Counted from the stretch's first letter, positions 1 to 7,598 are shown. The stretch: 8,395 nt of DNA from Candidatus Zhuqueibacterota bacterium 4484_87 (GCA_002085355.1 NATN01000100.1:1-8395); one strand, 5' to 3'. Notes: a model not told the origin generated them from the letters alone. Numbers and translations are program-made.

Positions 1-1
1 A

Positions 2-313
2 GAACCCGGTTATTATTATATGGCGCTTTTTTTGGCTCGGACCCTAATTGATAACGATGTTTTTCCCGGGGTGAAGGAAATTAAGTTCCCGACTCTGGAG
101 CAAACGCGCGAGGCATTGGGCATTTACGATTTTGTCGCTTACAAGGTGGAATTTGATTTTACAAAGGACAGTTATTTGAGCGACCTAGCGAAATTGAATC
201 CGGCGATCGGGCGGTTGCTTTTGAATATCCGGGAAAATGCCATTACCCGTGCCAAAAAAATAGGTCAGGAATTAATGAAAGAAGATTACGAAGCTGCTAA
301 AAAGAAGGAATGA
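2..313 (+). CDS. Hypothetical protein, C-terminal part (runs in from left edge)
   Basis: The frame is open from the left edge, beginning with codons Glu-Pro-Gly-Tyr-Tyr-Tyr before the first ATG at 20, and ends at TGA 311-313. The ATG at 20 has no purine-rich ribosome binding site in the 19 bases before it, so this is more likely the tail of a longer gene than a complete 97-residue protein. I do not recognise the family. The visible part has a short hydrophobic stretch (MALFLARTLI), a mixed middle section, and a strongly charged, probably helical C-terminus (about the last 30 residues, rich in Lys, Glu and Ala). No signal peptide, membrane segment or catalytic motif is visible. Its stop overlaps the start of the next gene as ATGA, which suggests one operon and translational coupling with the SpeE-like membrane protein. 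That the frame is coding is fairly certain; the function is unknown. Confidence 0.7.
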   Translation, partial: EPGYYYMALFLARTLIDNDVFPGVKEIKFPTLEQTREALGIYDFVAYKVEFDFTKDSYLSDLAKLNPAIGRLLLNIRENAITRAKKIGQELMKEDYEAAKKKE

Positions 314-3300
314 CAGTTCAGATGATTCGTTTTTTAATATATTTAATGTTTTTTTTATCAGGCGCGGCGGGCTTGATTTATCAATTGATTTGGGTGAGAA
401 AATTAGTTCTCATTTTTGGAAATACCACTTACGCCACCAGTAGTATTTTAACAGCATTCATGGGCGGTCTGGCTTTGGGAAGTTATTTGTTTGGAAAATA
501 CGCTGATCGCTCCAAAAAGCCTCTCCTGACTTATGGCTATCTTGAAGCAGGCATTGGAATCTCTGCGATTGGTATTCTTTTCCTTTTTCTGCCGATTTCA
601 GATTCGCTTTATATTTGGGCTTTTAATACTTTTGGCAATCACGCGATAATTTTTAATACGATCAGATTTTTGTTCGCCATAATTATTTTAATTATTCCCA
701 CAACTCTCATGGGTGGGACACTGCCGATAATCAGCAAATATTTCATCGAAAATTCCGAAAACTTTGGCAGAAGAATCAGCCGCCTTTATGGCTTTAACAC
801 GCTCGGCGCTGTTGTCGGCGCTTTTTTTACCGGTTTTTTTTTAATTCGCTGGTTGGGCGTTGCATCCTCGTTGTGGATCGCCATATTCATCAATTTAGGA
901 GTGGCGGGAGTTGCTTTTCTCATCAGTTCAAGGAAATCCCCGTCCGAAAAGAAAATTAAAAAGAAACAGAAGGTTGTTGATAAAAAAGCTGCTGCTGGTG
1001 TTCAGAACCAAAAAATCAGCAGCTATTCACCGACCGCTACAAAAATCATTATCTGGTTGTTTGCACTTTCCGGATTTGCCGCTTTGGCTTACGAAGTAAT
1101 CTGGACGCGCGCTCTCATCTTTTTTGTCAGCTCCACGACTTACTCCTTCACGATAATTTTAGTCACATTTCTGGTGGGAATTTCCCTGGGTAGTTTGATT
1201 ATTTCCAGATGGATTGACCGGATGAAGCATCTCGTGCTGTGGTTTGCATTGTTCGAGTTCATCATCGCGATTTTTGCCAGCCTGTCAATTCCGCTTTTTA
1301 TGAATCTGCATTCATTCCAGGTTTTTATTTTGGGAATGATTAATGCCAGCAACTGGACTCAGGTTTCTGTGCTGCTCTTTTTATCGGCAGCTTTTATCAT
1401 ACTGATTCCGACAATTTGTATGGGCGCAGCATTTCCCATTGTCAACCGTATTTATGTCGAGAATATTAAAAAGATCGGAAAAGGAGTCGGCAGCGTTTAC
1501 ATGTCCAATACGATTGGGGCAATTTTAGGCGCGTTCTTGTCCGGTTTTGTGATTTTGCCTTTGATTGGGCTCAATGGGAGTATTTTGTTCATGGCGGTGA
1601 TTAATTTCGCCATTGGGTTAACCGCTATTTTCACTGAAAAAGATTTTAAGTCGCTGCAAAAAAAATATTTGACTTTTGCTGCGGTTTCGATTTTGCTATT
1701 TATCATTGTCAGTGCACTGAGCTTTACATCGAAACCGTTATTTCTCAAGACTGCTGGTTTTCAGGATACACGGTTGCTTTATAAGAATGATACGGCTGCA
1801 GCGACCATTAGCGTGCTTGAAAAAAAGGATCAGCTCAATATCTGGGGCGAGAACGTTAGATATTTGAACGTGAATGGCCACAATACTGCGCATACGACAT
1901 TTTCTGACATCATCATTCATAAAATGCTGGCTCATCTTCCGATGCTGCTGCATCCGTCGCCGAAAAAAGCGTTGGCAATCGGGTTCGGTTTTGGGAATAC
2001 GTGCCAGTCATTTCTAGAATATGATATGCTCAAGCGGCTCGATTGCGTCGAGTTGGTCGCTGATGAAAAAGTAACGGCTAAATATTTTGAGCATCAAAAC
2101 GAAGGCGTTTTTGCAGATCCGAGATTTAATTTTATAGTGAATGACGGCCGTAATTATGTGTTGGCGACGCGGAAGAAATACGACATAATATCAATTAATT
2201 CCGTTGACCCGAAATTCAGCCCTACCTTGTACACTGATGAGTTTTACAGGCTTTGTTACAAAAAATTGAACAAAAATGGTCAATTAGTCGCCTGGTTGCC
2301 GATTTATGGCATGAGTCTGGAAGAGATTCAGGCATTGACAAAGAGTTTTATCAAAGTGTTCCCCAATTCCAATTTGTGGTACAACAATCCGGAACACCTG
2401 TTGTTGCTGGGCTTCAAAGGGATGTATCCGTTTGATATCAGAACAATTTTCAACCGCATGAATCTGCCAAAGGTCAAGAATAGTTTAGCGGAAATTCATC
2501 TGGATAATGTGTATTCTTTCCTGTCCACTTTTTATTGCGGGAAGAGAATGCTCGAAAAATTCGCGGAAAATGCGCAGAGCCACAGCGACAATTATCCTCT
2601 GGTGGAGTTTAGTCAGGTGCCGACAAAAGAAATGATTCCCCAGGTTTACGAGAAACTTGCCAAAAGTCGGGAAAGCGTCATTCCTTATTGTGTCAATTTG
2701 GGGGCACTTGGCGAAGCCCAAGCTGTTCAAACAAAGCTTGCTGATTTTGAGAAACAAGCCAAGAATATGATGACGGCACTTTTTACTTACCGTTTGTACG
2801 GACAAAATCCCGCGTATAAGGAAGTTACGGATAAAGCAATTGAAAAGATGAGAAATTCAATTGATAAAGAGGAAGAAAATATTTTCAATTTGATCTCATT
2901 TGTTGATCTGATAAATCATGAAGATTTTGCCAAAGACAGAAAATATATCGAACGGGCAATCCAAGCGGCACCTGATTTTGCCAAAGCGTACGTGCTCTTG
3001 GGTCTGGAGGCGGCCGCGCGAAGTGACTGGACTCATGCGCTTGAATATTACAAAAAAGCGCTGGATATTAATGGCAACTATCCCACTGCGTTGATGAGTC
3101 AGAGTTTTGTTTTTATCAAGATGCAGGAATGGGAGAAAGCTAAAGAAACGTTGACAAAGGTTGTCGAGTTAGAACCGGAAAATCCATTTGCTCATTCGAG
3201 CCTTTCCCAGGTTTATTACATGCTAAAGGATTATTCATCTGCCATTTCTCATGCGAAAGATGCAATCGAGAATTTTCCGATTGATGCCAATTTATATTTT

Positions 3301-3432
3301 AATCTTGGGATGATGTATGAGAAAAATAGGCAGATTCCGGAGGCGATTGAGGCATTTGAGAAAGGGTTGAAACTTGTTCCTTATGATAGTCGGGCGATTA
3401 AGAAGTTGGATGAGTTGAAGAAAATGAAATAG
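310..3432 (+). CDS. Polytopic membrane protein with spermidine-synthase-like domain and C-terminal TPR repeats (fused MFS/SpeE type)
   Basis: This 1040-residue fusion has three parts. Residues about 8-473 are hydrophobic, with two similar six-helix halves (about 8-205 and 246-440) joined by a Lys-rich linker (about 207-240), then a 13th segment (about 454-473). Matching landmarks are L16-S17-G18, W28 and R30 in the first half and L253-S254-G255, W265 and R267 in the second, an offset of 237. Residues about 490-720 resemble spermidine synthase: H537-K-M-L-A-H-L-P, the glycine loop G558-F-G-F-G562, acidic E581, D612-G, and N630-S-V-D-P634. SpeE enzymes have Asp at the N630 position as catalytic base, so polyamine synthesis is doubtful. 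Residues about 888-1023 form four 34-residue TPR units, usually protein-binding. The family is commonly annotated 'fused MFS/spermidine synthase' and its true reaction is not established. The start is uncertain: ATG 310 overlaps the upstream stop, whereas ATG 322 (residue 5) leaves more room for the AAGGA at 305-309. Confidence 0.9.
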   Translation: MTVQMIRFLIYLMFFLSGAAGLIYQLIWVRKLVLIFGNTTYATSSILTAFMGGLALGSYLFGKYADRSKKPLLTYGYLEAGIGISAIGILFLFLPISDSLYIWAFNTFGNHAIIFNTIRFLFAIIILIIPTTLMGGTLPIISKYFIENSENFGRRISRLYGFNTLGAVVGAFFTGFFLIRWLGVASSLWIAIFINLGVAGVAFLISSRKSPSEKKIKKKQKVVDKKAAAGVQNQKISSYSPTATKIIIWLFALSGFAALAYEVIWTRALIFFVSSTTYSFTIILVTFLVGISLGSLIISRWIDRMKHLVLWFALFEFIIAIFASLSIPLFMNLHSFQVFILGMINASNWTQVSVLLFLSAAFIILIPTICMGAAFPIVNRIYVENIKKIGKGVGSVYMSNTIGAILGAFLSGFVILPLIGLNGSILFMAVINFAIGLTAIFTEKDFKSLQKKYLTFAAVSILLFIIVSALSFTSKPLFLKTAGFQDTRLLYKNDTAAATISVLEKKDQLNIWGENVRYLNVNGHNTAHTTFSDIIIHKMLAHLPMLLHPSPKKALAIGFGFGNTCQSFLEYDMLKRLDCVELVADEKVTAKYFEHQNEGVFADPRFNFIVNDGRNYVLATRKKYDIISINSVDPKFSPTLYTDEFYRLCYKKLNKNGQLVAWLPIYGMSLEEIQALTKSFIKVFPNSNLWYNNPEHLLLLGFKGMYPFDIRTIFNRMNLPKVKNSLAEIHLDNVYSFLSTFYCGKRMLEKFAENAQSHSDNYPLVEFSQVPTKEMIPQVYEKLAKSRESVIPYCVNLGALGEAQAVQTKLADFEKQAKNMMTALFTYRLYGQNPAYKEVTDKAIEKMRNSIDKEEENIFNLISFVDLINHEDFAKDRKYIERAIQAAPDFAKAYVLLGLEAAARSDWTHALEYYKKALDINGNYPTALMSQSFVFIKMQEWEKAKETLTKVVELEPENPFAHSSLSQVYYMLKDYSSAISHAKDAIENFPIDANLYFNLGMMYEKNRQIPEAIEAFEKGLKLVPYDSRAIKKLDELKKMK

Positions 3433-3544
3433 ATGCTTGCTTATATTTTGACTGTCAGATGGTAAAGTGAGCGAGAACATCATTTTTTTGCAGAGGATTG
3501 TAAAAGAATGATGAAAAATAATACTACTGTATTGCTATCATAGC

Positions 3545-3550
3545 GAGGGA
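3545..3550 (+). promoter_or_regulatory. Ribosome binding site of the GWxTD gene
   Basis: GAGGGA lies three bases before ATG 3554 (GAGG with a five-base spacer). It supports 3554 over the internal ATG at 3593, which has only GGA at 3584-3586. The drawback is that the upstream start gives the signal peptide an unusually long N-terminal region. Confidence 0.6.
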
Positions 3551-3553
3551 AAA

Positions 3554-4987
3554 ATGAATTATTATTTAAGAAATATGTCAATTGGAAATAAAATGAAAAA
3601 AATGATCGTTTTTGTTGTTTTGTGGTCAATATTAACAATTCCTCTTACGTTATTTTCACAAGGGAAAAAATTAGATTTCAAGACTGATTTTGCTCGTTTC
3701 AAAACAGAGGATAATAAGGACATTTATGTAGAAATTTATTATTCTTTTTTGCGCGAAGGACTGACTTATCTGCATACGAATGAGAGTTTCCAAGCTGGCT
3801 GTTTGCTCCAGACTTATATTCAAAAAGGCAAGAAAGCAATGCGTGTTGATAGCCTGGTGATTACAGACACTGTTCAATCTTTGGAAGAAATTTCCGCGAC
3901 GCAGAAGTTTACCGAACAGACAAATATTGAGCTTGCTCCGGGTGAATATAAACTATTTTCTCGACTGACGGATTTAGTTTCGAAAAAATCGGTGGTGGAC
4001 AGCCAATCATTGAAATTAGCGCCCTTCAGCGGAGAAAAATTGACAATGAGCGATATTCAATTGGCTGCTCGCATTGCACGACAAGCAAAAGCAGAGAATA
4101 AATTCGATAAAAGCGGATTGCGCGTGATGCCCAATGCTTCGTTGGCTTACGGTACAGGTTTTTCTCACTTGCTTTATTACGCGGAAATTTATAATTTGAA
4201 ATTTCGCCCCAATGAAAAGGCGTCAACTTTCAGGACAAGCTATATTATAAAAGACCCCAACGGGAATATTGTGAAGCAAGTGGAGGGGGCTGTCCGACAA
4301 AAACCGGGAAATTCAGCGGTAATTAACGGGTCATTTGATTTGACTGATTTGGTCAGCGGATTTTACACTTTTTCCATTGAGGTCATCGATGATGCAGATG
4401 GGAGCAAGGCTATTTCAAGTAAGAATTTTTCAATTTACAAACCGGAAGATTTTATTGTAAAAACTACTTCGAAACCGTTACCTAAAGTTGAGGTGAGAGT
4501 TAACGAATTCAAAGACATGGATGAAAAATCACTCGATGCTTATTTTGATAAAGTAAAATATATTGCTTTAAAAGATGAGAAAAAAATATTCAAAAAGCTT
4601 GATCGAAACGGAAAAATCAATTTTCTTTTAGAGTTTTGGGCACGACGCGATCCGGAACCCCTGACCAAAGTTAACGAAAGAAAAGAGCAATATCTCCAAT
4701 TATTGCGCTATGCAGATGAGAAATTTGCCACAGGCAAAAAAGCCGGTTGGAAAACAGATCGTGCTCGGGTGCTATTGGTTTACGGGAGGCCGGATGAAAT
4801 TGAAAGATTTCCTTCGGATAATTCCTATAAAGCCTACCAAGTTTGGCATTACTATAACTTGTTAGGTGGCGTTAATTTCTATTTTGTGGATTTTCGTCAA
4901 GTTGGCGATTTCATATTGGTTCATTCAAATCATCCGGATGAAGTGCACCAGGAAGATTGGCGTGACATGTATGCGCGTTTGAGATAA
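3554..4987 (+). CDS. Exported GWxTD-domain protein, function unknown
   Basis: This 477-residue protein carries the GWxTD domain, named for its motif and seen here as G398-W-K-T-D402. It is followed by Y410-G-R-P-D-E415 and V430-W-H-Y-Y434, all typical of that family (TIGR04514). Upstream landmarks of the same domain are F361-W and R365-D-P367. The domain spans about 322 to the end, and residues about 40-300 look beta-rich, perhaps a sandwich fold. A signal peptide is clear: M14-K-K-M, a hydrophobic core about 18-34, and a possible cut after S35 (LFS before Gln). The protein should therefore be periplasmic or on the cell surface; no lipobox Cys is seen. ATG 3554 has GAGGGA five bases upstream of its spacer and gives a 13-residue extension before the signal. 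ATG 3593 (M14) would give a more usual signal peptide but has only a weak GGA. No function is established for the family. Gaps of 121 and 306 bases separate it from its neighbours, so it may be a single transcription unit. Confidence 0.9.
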   Translation: MNYYLRNMSIGNKMKKMIVFVVLWSILTIPLTLFSQGKKLDFKTDFARFKTEDNKDIYVEIYYSFLREGLTYLHTNESFQAGCLLQTYIQKGKKAMRVDSLVITDTVQSLEEISATQKFTEQTNIELAPGEYKLFSRLTDLVSKKSVVDSQSLKLAPFSGEKLTMSDIQLAARIARQAKAENKFDKSGLRVMPNASLAYGTGFSHLLYYAEIYNLKFRPNEKASTFRTSYIIKDPNGNIVKQVEGAVRQKPGNSAVINGSFDLTDLVSGFYTFSIEVIDDADGSKAISSKNFSIYKPEDFIVKTTSKPLPKVEVRVNEFKDMDEKSLDAYFDKVKYIALKDEKKIFKKLDRNGKINFLLEFWARRDPEPLTKVNERKEQYLQLLRYADEKFATGKKAGWKTDRARVLLVYGRPDEIERFPSDNSYKAYQVWHYYNLLGGVNFYFVDFRQVGDFILVHSNHPDEVHQEDWRDMYARLR

Positions 4988-5065
4988 TAGATCGTTTTGT
5001 GAGTTCGGACAGAGTTGGCGCTTGAATGAGAGATTGTCGCAATTGAAAATGAGAAAAAAATGAAT

Positions 5066-5085
5066 CGCTCTGTAAATTGTGAGCG
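5066..5085. repeat. Small inverted repeat (CGCTC-N10-GAGCG)
   Basis: CGCTC at 5066-5070 and GAGCG at 5081-5085 are perfect reverse complements around a 10-base AT-rich spacer. It could be a hairpin or an operator-type dyad. No T run follows it (the next bases are GGGGAC), so it does not look like an intrinsic terminator. A five-base arm can easily occur by chance. Confidence 0.3.
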
Positions 5086-5151
5086 GGGACCGATCTGCGG
5101 TACATCTTGAGGATGCTTAATTTCTATCTCGACCATTGAAAATTGCTCCTC

Positions 5152-5161
5152 GAAATATTTC
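5152..5161. repeat. 10-base perfect palindrome GAAATATTTC
   Basis: The sequence equals its own reverse complement and lies about 130 bases upstream of the symporter start, where an operator could sit. AT-rich palindromes of this length are common by chance, and no second copy was seen next to another gene in the window. Confidence 0.25.
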
Positions 5162-5280
5162 TAACCGAAAATAATCGTTCCTCCTCCTAAAATTACGTTC
5201 TGAATTTGTTCCAAATACCCGAAAAAAATAACCATGAGAAGCGGAGTGTGTTGCGCAAGAAAAATCAAAGCAATAAAGTA

Positions 5281-5286
5281 GAGGAG
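5281..5286 (+). promoter_or_regulatory. Ribosome binding site of the symporter gene
   Basis: GAGGAG with a seven-base spacer to ATG 5294 is a near-ideal Shine-Dalgarno element. It fixes the start of the symporter and is the strongest in the window. Confidence 0.8.
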
Positions 5287-5293
5287 ATTTGAA

Positions 5294-7405
5294 ATGCACG
5301 TTTGGGGTTTGCATATTCTGGATTTAGCGTTGGTGCTTGTGTATGTAGGAGTCGTAATATGGCTGGGGAAACGGGTCTCTGATCAGACCAATGATACAGA
5401 AGATTTTTTTCTTGCCGGCAGAAAACTGGGTAAATTTTATCAGTTATTTTTAAATTTTGGCTGCTCCACAAATGCGGATCAGGCAGTGGCTGTTTCCAGG
5501 GAAATTTACCGCCAGGGAATCGGCGGCATGTGGATCCAATTTCTTGTTCTGTTTCTGACGCCTTTTTACTGGTTTACAACGCTGCTCTTCCGCCGTGTCC
5601 GATTGACGACAATTGGAGATTATTTCACTGAACGTTTCAAAAGCAAATTTTTAGGCGGAAGTTACGCAATTTTTATTTTGTTGCTTTCAGTTATCGGTGG
5701 CGGAATCGGCTATATGGTTGCCGCTAAAACGATGATGGCGATGACGCCCAAAACTTACCAAGAATGCACAGTGGCCGAGAGACGGAGTATCGATGAATTT
5801 AAAGAATTCAAATCACTGAAAAAAGAGCTGGAGCAAGGTGCGACTTTTTCGGAAGAAAAGCAGGCGCGATACGAATCATTAATCGAAAAAAATAAACGCG
5901 GCGAACTTCATTCTTTTGTTTCGCACACAAATCAATATTGGTTTTACTTCATTTACGCACTCATTGTCGGGATTTACACGATGTTAGGGGGATTTCGCGC
6001 TGCCGCGATTACGGATGCGATACAAGGGGTGCTCATCCTGATTTTTTCGTTACTGCTCATTCCCATTGGACTGATAAAAATCGGAGGTTTCGCCGGTTTG
6101 CACGCTTCGGTTCCCGATTACATGTTTGAGTTGTTCGGCTCGGCAACCATGAGCGAATATGCCTGGTACACAATTGTGGCGATGGTGCTGGCAAATCTCG
6201 TGTCCATTGTCGCCGTCGCGACCGGAATGCAGACGGCCGGCTCGGCTACAAATGAGATGACGGCACGAATCGGAATGATCGGTGGCATGTTTGGCAAAAG
6301 ATTAATTATGCTGTTTTGGGCGTTGGCTGGATTGCTTGCCATCGGTCTTTATAGCGGTAAATTGAGCGATCCAGATTTGATTTGGGGATACATGTCAAAA
6401 GATTTGCTCATTCCCGGGGCCATTGGGTTGATGCTGGTGGGAATTTTAGCGGCGAATATGTCCAGCCTTGATGCGGGCGCTGTTTCTTATTCTGCATTGT
6501 TCATCCGCAATATTTATAAGCCGTTGGTTCCTGATAAATCAGAAGCTCACTATCTTTTTATCGGACGAATTACTATTGGAGTTACTCTCTTGGGCGGCAT
6601 CATTATCGCAGTCGCAGTTGATAATTTGTTGGAATTGTTCAAATATATCATTTCTATTCCGGCAATTTTTGGCGCCTCGATCTGGCTCGGTTTTATCTGG
6701 CGACGGCTGACAAAGTGGGCGGTAATTTTGCAGGTTTTTATTACACTGATCATTTATGCTGTCATTCCCAATTTATTCCAGGGAATGGATTCGGTGAAAT
6801 TTAATCCAAAATTTTTGAAAGAAACCAATCCCCGCGTCGTTCAGATCAAAACGGATGCGCTGAACGAAGATGTTGAACAGGGACTGGCGGGAAATATCGG
6901 TGACAAAATTGCCAAAGAACACATTATCCAGCCGGTCGGAATTTTCTTTGAAAAAGTTGTTCGCGTCAATCCCGACGATCCGACTTCCCGGAAGATGGGA
7001 ATCGGGCGTTTCAACGCTGAAATTTGGGTTTTGAGTTGGTTTGGAATTGACTTTTCTAATTTCACCAAACCGCAGTTGGTAGCGATGCGTTTTCTTTTTG
7101 ATGCTTTGTTTCCTTTTGTACTGTTGTTTTTATTTTCATATTTCACGCCGGTTGTTCCCAAAAAAGATCTGGATCGCTTTTTTGCAAAAATCCATACGCC
7201 GGTCGGCGCCACGCCCGAGGAAGAAGAAAAAGCTCTGGCAGACGCTTACAAACATCCGGAGAAATATGAAAAGGACAAAATTGTGCCTGGCTCTAACTGG
7301 GAAATCTTGAAACCATCAAAAATGGATGTCATTGGCTTCGGAGGGAGTTGGGTGATCGTTGGAGTAATTGTTTTCTTGCTGTGGTTGATGGTGAATATTA
7401 AGTAG
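5294..7405 (+). CDS. Large sodium:solute symporter (SSS family), substrate unknown
   Basis: This 703-residue inner-membrane permease is expected to couple Na+ influx to uptake of a small organic solute. Family marks are the first helix (about 9-28) followed by E36-D-F-F-L-A-G-R43, the T105-T-I-G-D-Y-F-T-E-R-F115 segment matching the usual loop of this family, and the helix with S390-S-L-D-A-G395 followed by an Ile-Tyr-Lys end, where SSS proteins place Na+-site hydroxyl residues. About 13-15 hydrophobic segments are visible. At 703 residues it is longer than typical members (about 500-550). The excess lies in a charged insertion at about 152-213, a soluble loop at about 497-596, and a C-terminal extension with an acidic run (about 640-680) ending in a final helix. 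The substrate cannot be read from the sequence. The glycosidase 202 bases downstream suggests a sugar or glycoside. The start is fixed by GAGGAG at 5281-5286. Confidence 0.92.
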   Translation: MHVWGLHILDLALVLVYVGVVIWLGKRVSDQTNDTEDFFLAGRKLGKFYQLFLNFGCSTNADQAVAVSREIYRQGIGGMWIQFLVLFLTPFYWFTTLLFRRVRLTTIGDYFTERFKSKFLGGSYAIFILLLSVIGGGIGYMVAAKTMMAMTPKTYQECTVAERRSIDEFKEFKSLKKELEQGATFSEEKQARYESLIEKNKRGELHSFVSHTNQYWFYFIYALIVGIYTMLGGFRAAAITDAIQGVLILIFSLLLIPIGLIKIGGFAGLHASVPDYMFELFGSATMSEYAWYTIVAMVLANLVSIVAVATGMQTAGSATNEMTARIGMIGGMFGKRLIMLFWALAGLLAIGLYSGKLSDPDLIWGYMSKDLLIPGAIGLMLVGILAANMSSLDAGAVSYSALFIRNIYKPLVPDKSEAHYLFIGRITIGVTLLGGIIIAVAVDNLLELFKYIISIPAIFGASIWLGFIWRRLTKWAVILQVFITLIIYAVIPNLFQGMDSVKFNPKFLKETNPRVVQIKTDALNEDVEQGLAGNIGDKIAKEHIIQPVGIFFEKVVRVNPDDPTSRKMGIGRFNAEIWVLSWFGIDFSNFTKPQLVAMRFLFDALFPFVLLFLFSYFTPVVPKKDLDRFFAKIHTPVGATPEEEEKALADAYKHPEKYEKDKIVPGSNWEILKPSKMDVIGFGGSWVIVGVIVFLLWLMVNIK

Positions 7406-7424
7406 CGGTCGGGAATGGTTAGCC

Positions 7425-7475
7425 TCGAAGTTTCAAAGACTCAAAGCAAGAAATAAGAAGAAATCGAAGTTTGAA
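7425..7475. repeat. Imperfect 12-base direct repeat upstream of the glycosidase gene
   Basis: TCGAAGTTTCAA at 7425-7436 recurs as TCGAAGTTTGAA at 7464-7475, with one mismatch and 39 bases start to start (not a whole number of helical turns at 10.5). It lies in the 202-base gap between the symporter and the glycosidase and could be a paired regulator site, or chance in AT-rich DNA. Confidence 0.3.
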
Positions 7476-7598
7476 TCCATTGTGTGTGATTCATTTGGGA
7501 ATCTAAATAGAATTGATTTATTTTACCCAGTAAAAAAGTGAAATTGGAGCCTTTGAGTTTTTCGGGCGAATAGGTAACGAAGAAGGAAAAATTTGTGT

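Larger units (their letters stand above)
4988..5293 (+). other. 306-base intergenic region without a convincing gene
   Basis: This stretch separates the GWxTD stop from the symporter start. No + strand frame in it shows a protein with a recognisable fold. Two antisense frames enter it but both overlap neighbouring genes and look like chance. It holds an inverted repeat at 5066-5085, a 10-base perfect palindrome at 5152-5161 and the symporter ribosome binding site at 5281-5286. I see no strong GC-rich hairpin followed by a T run, so no intrinsic terminator is called, and no good -35/-10 pair at a sensible distance from the start. The length leaves room for a promoter and 5' leader of the symporter gene. 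Confidence 0.6.

Noticed and set aside
20..22. ATG at 20 as the true start of the first gene
   Set aside because: No ribosome binding site precedes it and the frame is open to the left edge, so a truncated longer gene is more likely.
2485..2805. 106-residue frame on the - strand inside the SpeE-like gene
   Set aside because: It is fully antisense to a well-supported long gene and has no domain signal.
3515..3541. AATAC-TACT-GTATT hairpin before the GWxTD gene as a possible terminator
   Set aside because: The stem is only five AT-rich pairs with no T run after it, so it is too weak for an intrinsic terminator.
4930..5136. - strand frame of 68 residues with a GAGGAG-like element before its ATG
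   Set aside because: It overlaps the conserved C-terminal end of the GWxTD protein in antisense, is short, and its translation is compositionally odd with no recognisable fold. The purine run is probably chance.
5251..5279. TTGCGC and TAAAGT with 17-base spacing as a promoter of the symporter
   Set aside because: Both elements are weak (3/6 and 4/6), and the transcript would start inside or after the ribosome binding site.
6841..7212. 123-residue frame on the - strand inside the symporter gene
   Set aside because: It is a shadow of the symporter; the translation is rich in Lys, Ser and Pro with no family features.
7494..7526. Bacteroidota-type promoter (TTTG, 21 bases, TATTTTAC) upstream of the glycosidase
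   Set aside because: The -7 element matches TAnnTTTG only in part and the organism's phylum is uncertain, so the match is too loose to call.
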